DNA of 64,000 nucleotides from Desulfobacterales bacterium HSG16 (GCA_030377965.1 JAUCGE010000008.1:1-64000), one strand, 5' to 3'. Shown: positions 7,037 to 17,740, counted from the stretch's first letter. The notes: a model not told the origin generated them from the letters alone. Numbers and translations: made by a program.

Positions 7037-7558
7037 ATGGTCAATTGGTGTAAAATAGTATATAAATTAATTGCAAATAGCGTTGGATGTCTTGCCGGAT
7101 GGCTCAAAAACACTCATCTGAAGCTGTCCATGCATTATTGCGGAAACAATGTCATGATTTATCAGCCAGTTGTATTTTACGGCCCGGAAGCTCTTGATAT
7201 AGGTGATAATACATCTGTTGCACCTTTTGTACATATATGGTGTGGAGGGCGCGTGATTATCGGGGCAAGATGTATGATCGCAAGCCATGTCGCAATTACT
7301 TCTCTGACCCATGATTATAATGAAAAAGAGATGTGGAAAACCATGCTGGCCAGTCCGGTCGTTATAGAAGATGATGTATGGATAGGAGCACACGCACAGA
7401 TTATGCCGGGGGTAACAATTTCAAGAGGATCTGTAATTGGTGCCGGAAGTCTTGTAACGAAAGATATTCCTCCTTATGCAATAGTTTATGGCGTTCCGGC
7501 ACAAATCAAAGAATATCGATGCTTGGTGGATACCATCAAAAACTGTAAAGAGGTTTGA
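7037..7558 (+). CDS. Left-handed beta-helix (hexapeptide) acyltransferase
   Basis: Probably O-acetylates a sugar of the polysaccharide. Hexapeptide-repeat turns run through VVFYGPEALDIGDNTSVAP, GGRVIIGARCMIASHV and VVIEDDVWIGAHAQIMPGV, then the conserved end VIGAGSLVTKDIPPYAIVYGVPAQ. The catalytic His is probably in THDYN, as in the WcaF/CysE-like family. ATG 7037 is used; a TTG at 7007 overlapping the previous stop (TTGA) would add ten residues. Confidence 0.9.
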   Translation: MVNWCKIVYKLIANSVGCLAGWLKNTHLKLSMHYCGNNVMIYQPVVFYGPEALDIGDNTSVAPFVHIWCGGRVIIGARCMIASHVAITSLTHDYNEKEMWKTMLASPVVIEDDVWIGAHAQIMPGVTISRGSVIGAGSLVTKDIPPYAIVYGVPAQIKEYRCLVDTIKNCKEV

Positions 7559-7562
7559 CAAT

Positions 7563-9575
7563 ATGGGAGCAATCCATTTCTCCATTGACAGAAAGCTTGT
7601 CAATTTACTTCAGACATTCCTGAATATTGATGTTTTTATCGAAACTGGGACATATAGAGGGGATGCCATTGAGCTGGTCAGACCTTTTTTTAAAAGACTG
7701 TTCTCTATTGAATGTTCCGATGAATATTTTCAGATGGTGTCAAAAAAATATTCGGATGATGAAGCTGTTACAATCATGAAAGGTGATTCACGCTCCGTAT
7801 TGTCAGAAATCGTATGCAATCTGAACGGTCAAAACTTACTGTACTGGCTTGATGCACACTGGTGTGCGGATGAGAACACAGCCGGAGAGTTTTCTCAGTG
7901 TCCGCTGATTGCGGAAATCGATTCCATAGGGAATTTGAATCAAAACAGCGCCCTTTTAATAGATGATGCCCGCCTTTTCATGTGTTCACCTGGAAAACCT
8001 CATGAATACAGCCAGTGGCCAAATTTAAACGATATAACAAAATCTCTTGATCGGTTGAGTGACACTCATAATTTGATGATTATAAACGATGTCATACTCT
8101 TTTATCCCGAAGCCATTGACGGTCAAGTCAGGCAGTTTGCACATGAACATGGAGTTAGCTGGCTCGATATTACGACAAAAGCCTCGGAATATGATCGTTT
8201 GACATCCGAACATAAGTGCCTGGTTAGAGATCACGAAAAACTTACAACAGATCAGGCAATTCTTGCCAAAGATCACGAAAAACTTACAACAGATCAGGCA
8301 ATTCTTGCCAAAGATCATGAAAAACTGATTTACGAGGCATCTTTAAAAGACCGGGAAATTGCAAATTTTGCCGGTCTGGCACAGGAACGCCAGCAGACCG
8401 TCGAATATCAGAAACAGGCCATGGATGGGCTTTGTATAAAATATGAGAATGAAATTGAAAAGCTTGGTACTACAAACCGTGAACGTCTCCATATCATAGA
8501 AAATTTCGAGAAGATGCGGACAGAAATGATCCTGAGCCAGGAAAACGAACGCAAAGCTTTCGAGGCGTTGATCAAGGAAAAAGATAAAAATATTATAAAT
8601 TTGTCACAAATAGCGGAAGCCCGCCTCGAAGTGATCCACAAACAGCAGGAAGCTATCGAAGGCTTTAAACGCAGGAACTTAAAGCTGCGTCTGAAAACTT
8701 GGCTGGCCCCGCGTATCGGAAATCTATACCATTACCAGCCAAGATCACTTCATATTCCCGGATGGTACACAAAAAACAAGCTGATTGATGAACAGCCATC
8801 GATAACAATTGTCACCCCTTCCTATGGCCAGGCAGATTTTATTGAAGAAACTATAAAAAGTGTTATAGATCAGAGATATGACACACTTGAATATAAAGTA
8901 CAAGATGGCGGATCAACGGACGGTACAACTGAAATATTGAAGGCTTACGAAGATCGACTGGCCGGGTGGGAATCGAAAAAAGACCGGGGACAGGCACATG
9001 CTATTGATATGGGATTTAAGAATACAAAAGGCGAGATAATGGCCTATCTGAATTCGGACGATCTTATCCTGCCGGGTACTTTGCATTATGTTGCCGACTA
9101 TTTTAAGAAACACCCGGATGTAGATGTAATATACGGCCACAGGGTCTTGGTTGACGAATACGGACAGGAAATCGGCAGATGGGTCATGCCCAGTCATGAT
9201 GATGAAGTGCTTTCCTGGGCGGATTTCATTCCACAGGAAACCATGTTCTGGAGAAGGCGTATATGGGAAAAAGCAGGAAATCTGATAGATGAGAGTTTCA
9301 AATTTGCCATGGATTGGGATCTTATTTTGAGATTCAGAGAGGCTGGAGCAAAGTTTGTCCGTGTACCACGTTTTCTTGGAGCGTTCCGGGTTCATCCTCA
9401 TCAAAAGACTTCAGGTGAAATTGAGGATCTGGGTACAAGGGAAATGAATAGATTGAGAAAGCGATGTCATGGCCGGGATGTAAACGATGCCCAGATTCAG
9501 CAGGCGATCCGTCCTTATCTTGTACGACACATTTTGTTTCATAAATTATACAGAGCTGGTCTGTTGCGCTATTAA
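7563..9575 (+). CDS. Fusion of a methyltransferase-like domain, coiled coil and GT2 glycosyltransferase
   Basis: About 670 residues. The N-terminal 190 residues resemble a class I SAM-methyltransferase fold (VFIETGTYRGDAIELVRPFF as the glycine-rich first strand, LFSIE as the acidic end of strand 2, YWLDAHWC). The middle (about 200-380) is charged coiled coil, including two exact 14-residue repeats. The C terminus from SITIVTPSYGQADF is a GT2 glycosyltransferase (VQDGGSTDGT, DRGQAHAIDMGF, AYLNSDD as the DxD-type motif, then FAMDWDLILRF). It probably adds a sugar and a methyl group to the growing chain. The start is ATG 7563; the frame extends upstream inside the previous gene without a start signal. 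Confidence 0.85.
   Translation: MGAIHFSIDRKLVNLLQTFLNIDVFIETGTYRGDAIELVRPFFKRLFSIECSDEYFQMVSKKYSDDEAVTIMKGDSRSVLSEIVCNLNGQNLLYWLDAHWCADENTAGEFSQCPLIAEIDSIGNLNQNSALLIDDARLFMCSPGKPHEYSQWPNLNDITKSLDRLSDTHNLMIINDVILFYPEAIDGQVRQFAHEHGVSWLDITTKASEYDRLTSEHKCLVRDHEKLTTDQAILAKDHEKLTTDQAILAKDHEKLIYEASLKDREIANFAGLAQERQQTVEYQKQAMDGLCIKYENEIEKLGTTNRERLHIIENFEKMRTEMILSQENERKAFEALIKEKDKNIINLSQIAEARLEVIHKQQEAIEGFKRRNLKLRLKTWLAPRIGNLYHYQPRSLHIPGWYTKNKLIDEQPSITIVTPSYGQADFIEETIKSVIDQRYDTLEYKVQDGGSTDGTTEILKAYEDRLAGWESKKDRGQAHAIDMGFKNTKGEIMAYLNSDDLILPGTLHYVADYFKKHPDVDVIYGHRVLVDEYGQEIGRWVMPSHDDEVLSWADFIPQETMFWRRRIWEKAGNLIDESFKFAMDWDLILRFREAGAKFVRVPRFLGAFRVHPHQKTSGEIEDLGTREMNRLRKRCHGRDVNDAQIQQAIRPYLVRHILFHKLYRAGLLRY
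8229..8327 (+). repeat. 42-bp tandem repeat in coiled-coil region
   Basis: Two identical 42-bp units (8229-8270, 8271-8312) and a third partial copy encode DHEKLTTDQAILAK repeats. Exact identity of the two units suggests recent duplication or active slippage; the period keeps the frame and two heptads of coiled coil. Confidence 0.9.
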
Positions 9576-9610
9576 TTTGACATAACAACAATTCAAGAGA
9601 TAAAAAAACA

Positions 9611-11764
9611 ATGAAAAAATCAGTTTCCATTACAAATGACCATATGAAGTCGGCCTTGCTCTTCGCTGTTCTACTTTCCATACAATGGCTTTTGTTCAAA
9701 CAATATGCATACCGGGAAATTCTTTGGGGATATCCTGATTTTTCAGATCAGAGTGCATACCTGTCCAGAGCATTCAGCCTGTATGACATGATTTTGCACA
9801 AAGGACTGTTCAATGCTTTGGAATGGGATTTCTTCAAAGCCAGAGGTACAGGTTCTTTTCTTCATTTGCACGGAGCGTTTTCCTTTTTATTGAACGGGCC
9901 AGACAGATTCAATGCCATTACATTAAATTTTTTGTATTATGCCCTGTTTCAGGCAATGCTCATCTATGTTGTGTATTTTTTCAGTCGCTCCAAAAAAGTA
10001 GCATTCATTTCTCTTGGTATTTTAATAGCGTCTGTATTTCCTTTCAATTATGCAGGTGGATATCATGATTTCAGAATCGATTTCATTTCCTTTTGTCTGT
10101 TTGGAATTTTTCTATTATCAGGACTTCGTTCCGATGTTTTTATGGATAAAAAATGGTCGGTTGTCACCGGTGTGGTCGGAGCTTACCTCTTCATGTTTCG
10201 CCACAACACTATTGTCTATCTGACCGGAATATATTTACTGACCGGTGCGGGAATTATCCTGCTGGAATTTTTTCGGGCAAAAACCATTCGGACAATACAT
10301 CAAAGCAAAAGGTTTATTGGCTTTCTTATGTCTGGTGTCACATATATAATACTGGTTTTGCCTTTTCTTTGGGTCAGCTTCAACGCCATTGCTTCATATT
10401 ATCTTTCTCAGAGCATGAATCGAAGTGCGATCCGAAAGGCTCAACTGGGCATTGAAACTGTGTGGGAATCTATGGCGTTTTACCCGATTCAACTGCTGAT
10501 AAACCATCTGGGGCTGTGTGCGTTAACGCTTGCCGTCTTGTGTATATGCCTGCTGGGCGCTGTAACGTTGTTTTACATGGGGAAACGACAGGTTGCTTTG
10601 GAAGGCGAAGATAGCTCAAACCATATAAAGATATCATATTGGTATGCGTACAGCTTTATCCTGATCTGTTTTTTAGTTCCATTATGCGTGTTGACATTCA
10701 ATGCGTCCAAGTCCCCGGTTGTCGGAGGTATTTTATATCCTTCCCTGCTGGCAGTATTTGTTGTAACCATCTTATATATATATTCATATTCCACCTCATG
10801 TTCGATACATGTATCTGAAAAAATGAGATACATGACATCGTTGCTTGTTGTGATTTCGCTGTTTACAGGTATCTGGATACATGCGGCAGCGTTGACGAGA
10901 CCAGGTTTTCTGTCCAGGGATCGGGAACGAGTTGAGGGGATCGTCAATATGCATCTTGAAATGGGTCGGTTTGCGGCTCGGATGGGCTTGGTCTTTCCCA
11001 CGATTCTGTTCGACACAATTCGAGATGACCTGGCTCCGAGGATTGCAACAACTCTACTATATGAGCAGGACAAAAAACTGGTGGTTTTTTCCAATGTCGG
11101 AAGGACGGGACAGATTTTTTCCAAAGCGGAGGCAAAAATCATGGATGAACTGAGCAAAACGGATTTCATGCTGCTTAGGGAAGGCCCCAAGCTTTGTTAC
11201 GGTTTTGACATCTTACCGTATAATCGGTTGATGGAAAAACTACGGCCGAAGCTGAAAGCCTATGCAAAAGAAAAAATGATGTTTCTCAAAAAATGGCGGA
11301 TCGAAAATCATACCTTTGAGTTATATGCAACCTGGCAGATCCAGTTGAAAAAAGAAAAAAACCTGTTTGGAGACTCCGGCGGCTGGATTACTCATGAAGG
11401 GTTTTCGGCTATGATTCCGGCAGATATTTTAATGCACAGACCCATAATGCGTTTTGAAGGCGATATTCATAAGGAACCATTCAAAGGAAATTTTCCAGCG
11501 GCCAAAGCAAAAATTCGATATCAAGAAAGCGAATTGTTCAAAACAGTTCCATCATCACTGCTTGTAAAGGAAAATCGTTATGAATTGTTGATAGATGTAT
11601 CTGAATTCAAAATTTCAGATGATCAGAAAACTTGTGAAATCAAAATCGAATTCGACAAATATTTCATTCCAGCAGAACTTGGTATCAATTCAGATACAAG
11701 AAAACTGGTGGTTCAAACGCCTGAAAATCTTCAGCTAACACCAATAACAACAAAAGAAAAATAA
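9611..11764 (+). CDS. Polytopic membrane protein, probable GT-C-type glycosyltransferase
   Basis: A 717-residue protein. Residues 1-450 hold about ten to twelve hydrophobic segments, and the last 250 residues form a soluble, probably periplasmic domain. An acidic motif sits in the first loop (WGYPDFSDQSAYLSRA), where GT-C enzymes using polyprenyl-phosphate sugars carry catalytic Asp residues. It lies next to a polyprenyl-phosphate glycosyltransferase and a UPF0104 protein, the usual company of GT-C enzymes. No family was recognised with certainty; an O-antigen ligase or polymerase role cannot be excluded. Confidence 0.7.
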   Translation: MKKSVSITNDHMKSALLFAVLLSIQWLLFKQYAYREILWGYPDFSDQSAYLSRAFSLYDMILHKGLFNALEWDFFKARGTGSFLHLHGAFSFLLNGPDRFNAITLNFLYYALFQAMLIYVVYFFSRSKKVAFISLGILIASVFPFNYAGGYHDFRIDFISFCLFGIFLLSGLRSDVFMDKKWSVVTGVVGAYLFMFRHNTIVYLTGIYLLTGAGIILLEFFRAKTIRTIHQSKRFIGFLMSGVTYIILVLPFLWVSFNAIASYYLSQSMNRSAIRKAQLGIETVWESMAFYPIQLLINHLGLCALTLAVLCICLLGAVTLFYMGKRQVALEGEDSSNHIKISYWYAYSFILICFLVPLCVLTFNASKSPVVGGILYPSLLAVFVVTILYIYSYSTSCSIHVSEKMRYMTSLLVVISLFTGIWIHAAALTRPGFLSRDRERVEGIVNMHLEMGRFAARMGLVFPTILFDTIRDDLAPRIATTLLYEQDKKLVVFSNVGRTGQIFSKAEAKIMDELSKTDFMLLREGPKLCYGFDILPYNRLMEKLRPKLKAYAKEKMMFLKKWRIENHTFELYATWQIQLKKEKNLFGDSGGWITHEGFSAMIPADILMHRPIMRFEGDIHKEPFKGNFPAAKAKIRYQESELFKTVPSSLLVKENRYELLIDVSEFKISDDQKTCEIKIEFDKYFIPAELGINSDTRKLVVQTPENLQLTPITTKEK

Positions 11765-11771
11765 AATAAAT

Positions 11772-12713
11772 ATGGATATATCTTTTGTCATACCGGCTTA
11801 TAACGAAGAAGAGAGCATTGGTATTCTTCATGGAAAAATTTCGGAAACAATGAAATCAGTGACCGAACGATATGAAATTCTGTTCGTGGATGATGGCAGT
11901 ACAGATGCCACTTATAAACGAATGAAAGAAATCAGTGAACACGACGATCGTGTTCGAGTGCTGAAGTTCAGACGGAATTTTGGGAAATCAGTGGCCCTGG
12001 ACGAGGCTTTCCGCCGGGTTTCCGGGGAAATTGTTTTCACTATGGATGCTGATCTGCAAGATGACCCGAATGAAATCCCCCGGTTCATCGAAAAAATAGA
12101 GCAAGGGTATGATTTGGTTTCCGGATGGAAACAGAAGCGAAAAGATCCCGTATTCAGCAAAAACCTACCATCCAAACTCTTCAATTTCATGATAGGAGTG
12201 GTTTCAGGCCTTCGGCTGCATGATTACAATTGTGGGTTTAAAGCCTACCGCAGAACGGTCGTAAACCGAATTTCTCTGTATGGAGAGCTTCATCGGTATG
12301 TACCTGCCATTGCACACTCATCCGGCTTTCAGGTGACAGAAATACCGGTTCGACACCATTCCAGACCTTATGGTACATCCAAATTTGGAATCAGCCGTTT
12401 TTACAGGGGTTTTTATGATTTTATCACCGTTGTTTTTCTGACCAGGTATCTGAAACGGCCTATGCATCTGTTTGGGGGAATCGGCCTTTTGTTTTCCACA
12501 ACGGGCTTTCTGACTTGTTTCTATCTCACCATTCTCTGGTTCGGAGGGGAAAGCATCGGAAGCCGACCATTGTTGATTCTCGGTGTGATGCTGATGCTGA
12601 TCGGGATACAATTCATATCCACCGGGCTGGTTGCCGAGATGATCACATATGGGAGGCAACAGAAAAGCCGCGAAGATCTTGTGGAAAAATATCTGAATGG
12701 AAAAAATGAATGA
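11772..12713 (+). CDS. Polyprenyl-phosphate glycosyltransferase (DPM1/GtrB-like GT2)
   Basis: Transfers a sugar from a nucleotide donor to undecaprenyl phosphate at the cytoplasmic face. GT2 motifs are FVIPAYNEEESI, LFVDDGSTDAT, LKFRRNFGKSVALDEAF and FTMDADLQDDP (the metal-binding DAD/DLQDDP). The acceptor-side motif YNCGFKAYRR and HHSRPYGTSKFG follow, and two transmembrane helices sit at the C terminus (about 232-292), as in GtrB and ArnC. The lipid-linked sugar could feed the GT-C-like protein just upstream. Confidence 0.93.
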   Translation: MDISFVIPAYNEEESIGILHGKISETMKSVTERYEILFVDDGSTDATYKRMKEISEHDDRVRVLKFRRNFGKSVALDEAFRRVSGEIVFTMDADLQDDPNEIPRFIEKIEQGYDLVSGWKQKRKDPVFSKNLPSKLFNFMIGVVSGLRLHDYNCGFKAYRRTVVNRISLYGELHRYVPAIAHSSGFQVTEIPVRHHSRPYGTSKFGISRFYRGFYDFITVVFLTRYLKRPMHLFGGIGLLFSTTGFLTCFYLTILWFGGESIGSRPLLILGVMLMLIGIQFISTGLVAEMITYGRQQKSREDLVEKYLNGKNE

Positions 12714-13747
12714 CGGGCATGAAAACAGTAAGCGCCGGTAAAAAAAGATTGAAATGGTCTGGAATTCTGCTGACACTGCTCATTGTCGCTATATTGCTGG
12801 TATCCGTGGATATCGGAAAAGCTATGGACATGTACAGCCGAATTTCTGGCAAAGCATTATGTCTGTCCGTTGTCATCTATTATCTTACCATGATACTTCG
12901 GACTCTTCGTTTCAACTGGCTGCTGAATCAGGGAACAGGAAAAACCATATCTCCGGGGCAATTGCTGCCCATCGTGCTGGTGCATCAGTTCTACAACCGG
13001 GTACTTCCTTTTCGGACCGGCGAGGCTTCTTATGTGGTATTGCTCAAAACCGTCTGTCAATATGATGTCTCATCTGGAATATCGACATTACTTGTGGCTC
13101 GGATCTATGATGCCCTTACGGTCATGGTAATTTTTCTGATCGGGCTTTCCTTTTTTGCTGGGAAGTACCATTTTGCGGAAAGTTATCTGCTCGCTTTCGG
13201 GTTTATCCTGTTTCTTCTGTTGATTTTATGGAAGCTGCCGTTTATGGTCAACAAAAGTCGTATTATGTTATCTAAAATCGGAAATTATTTTTTTCGAAAT
13301 AAAGAAAATGGAAAAAAATGGGTTTTTCGGATGAATAAGAGTATGAAAGCTATTGAAAAGGATGTCTCATTGATCAACCGATTCCGCAGTGTGTTCTGGC
13401 TGACGCTGAGTTCACTGGGAATCTGGACTGGGCTGTTCGGCATGTTTTATATGTTCATGTATTCCTGCCGACTGATTCCCATGTCACTGGATGCTTTCTG
13501 GCAGGTAATCACGGCTGCGACATTGTCGATCTATACCTTTGTCCTGCCAATCAATGTGATTTCAGGTCCGATGGAAGCAAGCTGGGCTGTCGGATTCATA
13601 ATGGTAGGCATCGACAAGGACGCTGCATTGGCTTCTGGTTTTGGAATCAACTGGTTGTCCCACCTTGCAATTACCGTTCTTGCGTTGCCGTCCATGTTTT
13701 TTATCGGAAAACAAACTGAATTTTTTGGAAAAAATTGGAGCAGATAA
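12710..13747 (+). CDS. UPF0104/lysylphosphatidylglycerol synthase TM-region family membrane protein
   Basis: Integral membrane protein with about eight hydrophobic segments and the family signature block [26 protein letters not shown] and RIYDALTVM. Members are often found beside polyprenyl-phosphate glycosyltransferases and are thought to move or present lipid-linked intermediates; the exact function is not established. Its ATG overlaps the stop of the glycosyltransferase gene (ATGA), indicating coupled translation. Confidence 0.88.
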   Translation: MTGMKTVSAGKKRLKWSGILLTLLIVAILLVSVDIGKAMDMYSRISGKALCLSVVIYYLTMILRTLRFNWLLNQGTGKTISPGQLLPIVLVHQFYNRVLPFRTGEASYVVLLKTVCQYDVSSGISTLLVARIYDALTVMVIFLIGLSFFAGKYHFAESYLLAFGFILFLLLILWKLPFMVNKSRIMLSKIGNYFFRNKENGKKWVFRMNKSMKAIEKDVSLINRFRSVFWLTLSSLGIWTGLFGMFYMFMYSCRLIPMSLDAFWQVITAATLSIYTFVLPINVISGPMEASWAVGFIMVGIDKDAALASGFGINWLSHLAITVLALPSMFFIGKQTEFFGKNWSR

Positions 13748-13748
13748 A

Positions 13749-14834
13749 ATGAAAACAGCGCTTATAACCGGAATAACCGGACAGGATGGAGCGTACCTGG
13801 CCGATTTTCTGTTGAAAAAAGAATATACGGTACATGGTATCAAACGTCGATCATCTTCTTTTAATACCAGCCGTGTCGATTACCTATATAAAGATTTGCA
13901 TGAAGAAAATGTAAATTTTTTCATGCATTACGGGGATCTGACCGATGCAACCAACCTGATCCGTATCATCCAGGAAACACGGCCAGATGAAATATACAAT
14001 CTTGCTGCCCAAAGCCATGTACAGGTTTCGTTTGAAACTCCCGAATATACGGCGAACAGCGATGCTCTTGGAACTCTTCGGCTTCTCGAAGCGATCCGGA
14101 TACTTGATCTTGCTGATAAAACCAGGTTTTACCAGGCATCAACGAGTGAACTTTACGGCAAAGTACAGGAAACTCCCCAGAAGGAAACAACCCCTTTTTA
14201 TCCACGTAGTCCTTATGCTGCCGCAAAGCTGTATGCCTACTGGATAACGATCAATTACCGTGAAGCCTATAATATGTATGCCTGCAACGGTATTCTGTTC
14301 AATCATGAATCCCCCATCAGGGGAGAAACCTTCGTGACCCGGAAAATATCAAGGGCCGTTGCCCGGATTAAGCTTGGATTGCAGGACAATATTTATCTTG
14401 GAAATCTGGATGCCAAACGAGACTGGGGATTTGCTGGTGATTATGTAAAAGCCATGTGGATGATGCTGCAAAAAGATGAGCCGGATGATTATGTTATCGC
14501 GACGGGTGAAACTCATTCAGTAAGAGAATTTGTTGAAAAAGCCTTTGATCATGTAAAAATTCCCATTGTCTGGGAAGGTGAAGGGATTGATGAAAAAGGA
14601 ATTCATCCAGATACGAAAAAAGTTTTGGTACAGGTGGATAAACGCTATTTCAGGCCCACGGAAGTTGATTTTCTGCTCGGTGATCCTTCAAAAGCCAGAA
14701 AAGAGCTTGGATGGGAATTTAAGGTTTCCTTTGAAGAACTCGTAAAAAGAATGATTGATACGGATATCAAGGAAGCTGAAAAAGACCTTATGTGCTGTGA
14801 GGCTGGATTTCCAACTTATAATCAGTCGGAATAA
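13749..14834 (+). CDS. gmd: GDP-mannose 4,6-dehydratase
   Basis: Converts GDP-D-mannose to GDP-4-keto-6-deoxymannose, the first step to GDP-L-fucose. The protein has 361 residues, full length. It has the Rossmann motif [19 protein letters not shown], the family-specific [12 protein letters not shown], the catalytic triad region [11 protein letters not shown] and YAAAK, and the substrate segment [20 protein letters not shown] 13749 directly follows the upstream gene. A truncated second copy lies at 18926-19264. Confidence 0.97.
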   Translation: MKTALITGITGQDGAYLADFLLKKEYTVHGIKRRSSSFNTSRVDYLYKDLHEENVNFFMHYGDLTDATNLIRIIQETRPDEIYNLAAQSHVQVSFETPEYTANSDALGTLRLLEAIRILDLADKTRFYQASTSELYGKVQETPQKETTPFYPRSPYAAAKLYAYWITINYREAYNMYACNGILFNHESPIRGETFVTRKISRAVARIKLGLQDNIYLGNLDAKRDWGFAGDYVKAMWMMLQKDEPDDYVIATGETHSVREFVEKAFDHVKIPIVWEGEGIDEKGIHPDTKKVLVQVDKRYFRPTEVDFLLGDPSKARKELGWEFKVSFEELVKRMIDTDIKEAEKDLMCCEAGFPTYNQSE

Positions 14835-14871
14835 AGGCTTTCGAAAAAACACCATGTGGGAACAAAAAAAG

Positions 14872-15804
14872 ATGGAAAAAGATGCTAAAATCTATGTAGC
14901 CGGTCATCGCGGCCTTGTGGGATCGGCAATAGTCCGAAAACTTAAACAAGACGGGTATGAAAATCTTGTTTGTAAAACCAGGAAAGAACTCGACCTTGTA
15001 AGCCAGGAAGCCGTATTCGATTTTTTTCAAAAAGAACGGCCAGACTACGTGTTTCTGTCTGCTGCCAGGGTCGGCGGAATTATGGCCAATGCCACATATC
15101 CAGCAGAATTTGTATATGAGAATATTTCAATTGAGACGAACGTGATACACAGTGCGTGGCAATCTGGAGTGAAAAAGCTTTTATTTTTGGGTAGTTCCTG
15201 TATCTATCCCAAAAACTGCCCTCAGCCAATGAAAGAAGAATATCTGCTGTCGGGATACCTGGAGACTACCAACGAACCATATGCGATTGCCAAGATTGCG
15301 GGTATCAATATGTGCCAGGCATACAATCGGCAATACAAGACCCGATTCATCAGCGTGATGCCCACCAATCTTTACGGACCAAACGATAATTTCGATTTAA
15401 AAAATTCCCATGTGCTGCCTGCTTTGATCAGAAAGTTCGATGAAGCAAAACAAAAAAACGAGAAAGAAGTGGAAATATGGGGAACAGGAACTCCTCGCAG
15501 AGAATTTTTACATGTGGATGACCTGTCGGACGCATGCCTGTTTCTTATGGATAATTACGAGGATTCTTCGATAATCAATATCGGAGTCGGAAAGGATATC
15601 ACTATTCGCGAACTCGCTGATCTCGTTGCCGGTGTTGTGGGTTTTTCAGGAAATCTCAGGTACGATTCATCAAAACCAGACGGGACACTCGTAAAACGGT
15701 TAGACACCTCAAAAATCAATGGTCTGGGATGGTATCCCAAGATTTCTCTTGACGAGGGAATTCGGCATGCATGGCAGTGGTACAGAACAAATGATATCTG
15801 TTAA
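14872..15804 (+). CDS. fcl: GDP-L-fucose synthase
   Basis: Epimerises and reduces the Gmd product to GDP-L-fucose with NADPH. The Rossmann motif is [16 protein letters not shown], the Ser/Cys site is GSSCIYPK, and the catalytic Tyr-Lys pair is in [21 protein letters not shown] and [10 protein letters not shown] follow. The start ATG 14872 (MEKDAK) is favoured over ATG 14854 because the shortened copy at 19270 starts at the same codon with a conserved upstream GGGAA. It forms a two-gene pathway with gmd. Confidence 0.96.
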   Translation: MEKDAKIYVAGHRGLVGSAIVRKLKQDGYENLVCKTRKELDLVSQEAVFDFFQKERPDYVFLSAARVGGIMANATYPAEFVYENISIETNVIHSAWQSGVKKLLFLGSSCIYPKNCPQPMKEEYLLSGYLETTNEPYAIAKIAGINMCQAYNRQYKTRFISVMPTNLYGPNDNFDLKNSHVLPALIRKFDEAKQKNEKEVEIWGTGTPRREFLHVDDLSDACLFLMDNYEDSSIINIGVGKDITIRELADLVAGVVGFSGNLRYDSSKPDGTLVKRLDTSKINGLGWYPKISLDEGIRHAWQWYRTNDIC

Positions 15805-15822
15805 ATCGCCGAAATCTTATCA

Positions 15823-16932
15823 ATGACTGATTTTTCTATCGTTATTCCTAATCTGAACCAGAGCGGATTTCTGCCCTGGGCACTGGAAAGCCTCAAATCC
15901 CAGGATAAAGCCTATTATGAACTCGCCCTGATGGACGGGGGATCGACAGACGGCTTCGGGCAGGCCGTGAAACCATATCTGGGTATGGTTTCATGGATGA
16001 GCATCGGCCCTGACAATGGACAGGCAGCCGCCATATTCGAGGGGTTTGAAAGAACTTCGGGTGATATAATGGCATGGCTCAATGCCGACGATTATTATTT
16101 TCCGGGGGCTTTCTCATGGGTCGAAGCCTGTTTTGAAAATGACCCGGACATTGATGTTCTTTACGGAGACGCTGTCCATGTGGATGAGAATGGATTTTTT
16201 ATATCATATTTTCCACATACCCGCGCCTTTGACCCCGATTCTTTACCATCTTCATGCTATATTTGCCAGCCAGCCTGTTTCGTGCGCCGCAGGGCATATG
16301 AATCTGCTGGAGGGGTGAATCCCGATCTATGTTATACAATGGACTGGGACCTCTGGTGCAGGCTCGCGCAGAACGGCGCAAAATTTCGCTATCTTCCAAA
16401 ACTCCTGGCAGCGGTCAGATATTATCGGGGAACCAAGACTTCAAGCTGTGATCCCATTCGTTACAGGGAGATAAGAAGAATCGAACGGATGTATAAAAAA
16501 ACGAGTCTGCCTCTGTCATGGCTCGGTTTTTATCTAAACGATCTGGCTGAAAAAGAAAGCAGGCAAGTGAATGATATCCCTACTTTTCTCGTCCTGAGCG
16601 CTCTCAAAAGGTTTAAACATGCCTGGGGGGGAGGACATCATGATTCGCTGAATCGAATGGCTGACAAAAATGAAGGCAGAATCCGCATTCCCTGGTATGA
16701 TTCGCGACAATGGAAAAAACTTCACCTTGAGCTTGAACCCGATAATATCGGATATCGTGTCGAAATCGACGGCAGGCATGAGTTTTCAGTCTTTCCAGAT
16801 AAGGGACGTTTTACCATTAAGTTTTCGGAATCATATGAACTGGAATCGATACAAAAGGAACGGACTGTTTCGATTCAACCTCTTGTAGTAGGAAAGCCCT
16901 GGAAGCTTTTAAGGTTTTTCTGTGATACCTGA
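15823..16932 (+). CDS. GT2 family glycosyltransferase
   Basis: The GT-A domain spans residues 1-230: FSIVIPNLNQSGFL, LMDGGSTDG, GPDNGQAAAI, AWLNADDYYFPG (DxD-like NADD) and the acceptor-side TMDWDLWCRL. The last about 100 residues form an extra domain of unknown role rich in beta strands. The NADD and DNGQAAAI blocks resemble the GT2 half of the fusion protein at 7563-9575, so the two may be distant paralogues. The sugar donor cannot be told from sequence. Confidence 0.9.
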   Translation: MTDFSIVIPNLNQSGFLPWALESLKSQDKAYYELALMDGGSTDGFGQAVKPYLGMVSWMSIGPDNGQAAAIFEGFERTSGDIMAWLNADDYYFPGAFSWVEACFENDPDIDVLYGDAVHVDENGFFISYFPHTRAFDPDSLPSSCYICQPACFVRRRAYESAGGVNPDLCYTMDWDLWCRLAQNGAKFRYLPKLLAAVRYYRGTKTSSCDPIRYREIRRIERMYKKTSLPLSWLGFYLNDLAEKESRQVNDIPTFLVLSALKRFKHAWGGGHHDSLNRMADKNEGRIRIPWYDSRQWKKLHLELEPDNIGYRVEIDGRHEFSVFPDKGRFTIKFSESYELESIQKERTVSIQPLVVGKPWKLLRFFCDT

Positions 16933-17740
16933 AGCAGCAGCAAGCCCGGCAGATGAAACAGGCCGCCCTCTTGTCAGTATCATATGCGCTGTAAAAGATT
17001 GTGAAGGGTATATTGAGAGACTGGTTAAAAACATCGATTCACAGATTTTCCCATCAAAGGAATTGCTGATAATCGATGGAGCCTCGAAAGATAAGACAAA
17101 GGATATCTTGAAAAGTTTAGGCCATATGATAGATTATCAAGTATCGGAGCCTGATACTGGTATATATGATGCAATGGACAAAGGAATCGAAAAAGCGAGG
17201 GGCAAGTGGCTTTATTTCATGGGTGCGGATGATATTTTTTTTTCTTCCTCAACTTTGAACTCAATCTTTTGTGCAGAACCTCTGCCAAAACAAGTTTGGC
17301 TCCTGTTCGGCAATGTGGTCGATGACAGGGGGAAAATATTTGAAAGCTGTTTCAATAAAAAGCTCTGGTTAAAAAATACCCTTCATCATCAAGGCACTTT
17401 TTATCACAGGGAGGTGTTTAAAAACTTTCGATACAACATACCTTTTGATGAAAAGGAAAACAGTTCTGGTTTTCGGATTTCAGGCGATTATCGTTTGAAC
17501 CTGAAATTGTTTTTTGAAAAAGTGCCATATCACAAAATCAATGGAATCATCGCCATATGTGGAAAGGGAGTTTCAAAACAGGGCAGATGGATCGGCTACA
17601 AAGAGGAAATAATTATCCGGCATCAGTTCATGGGTACTTTTTTTGCCACTCCTTTCGACATTTTAACTTTGCTCAGATTTGTATTCAAGCGATTTTTGCA
17701 GGTTTGCGGCCAATATGCCGCCCCGCTGGGGCTGAAATGA
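16922..17740 (+). CDS. GT2 family glycosyltransferase (WcaA-like)
   Basis: A 272-residue GT-A enzyme with SIICAVKDCEGYIERLVKNI, LLIIDGASKDKT, SEPDTGIYDAMDKGIEKARGKW and FMGADDIFF (DxD-type GADD). The pattern DGASKDGT...EPDTGIYDAMNKG is typical of colanic-acid-type glycosyltransferases. GTG 16922 overlaps the previous gene by 11 bases, which implies coupled translation. Confidence 0.92.
   Translation: MIPEAAASPADETGRPLVSIICAVKDCEGYIERLVKNIDSQIFPSKELLIIDGASKDKTKDILKSLGHMIDYQVSEPDTGIYDAMDKGIEKARGKWLYFMGADDIFFSSSTLNSIFCAEPLPKQVWLLFGNVVDDRGKIFESCFNKKLWLKNTLHHQGTFYHREVFKNFRYNIPFDEKENSSGFRISGDYRLNLKLFFEKVPYHKINGIIAICGKGVSKQGRWIGYKEEIIIRHQFMGTFFATPFDILTLLRFVFKRFLQVCGQYAAPLGLK

Noticed and set aside
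7488-7562. N-terminal extension of the methyltransferase-GT2 protein
   Set aside because: These codons lie inside the acyltransferase gene, without a ribosome binding site; the domain starts after ATG 7563.
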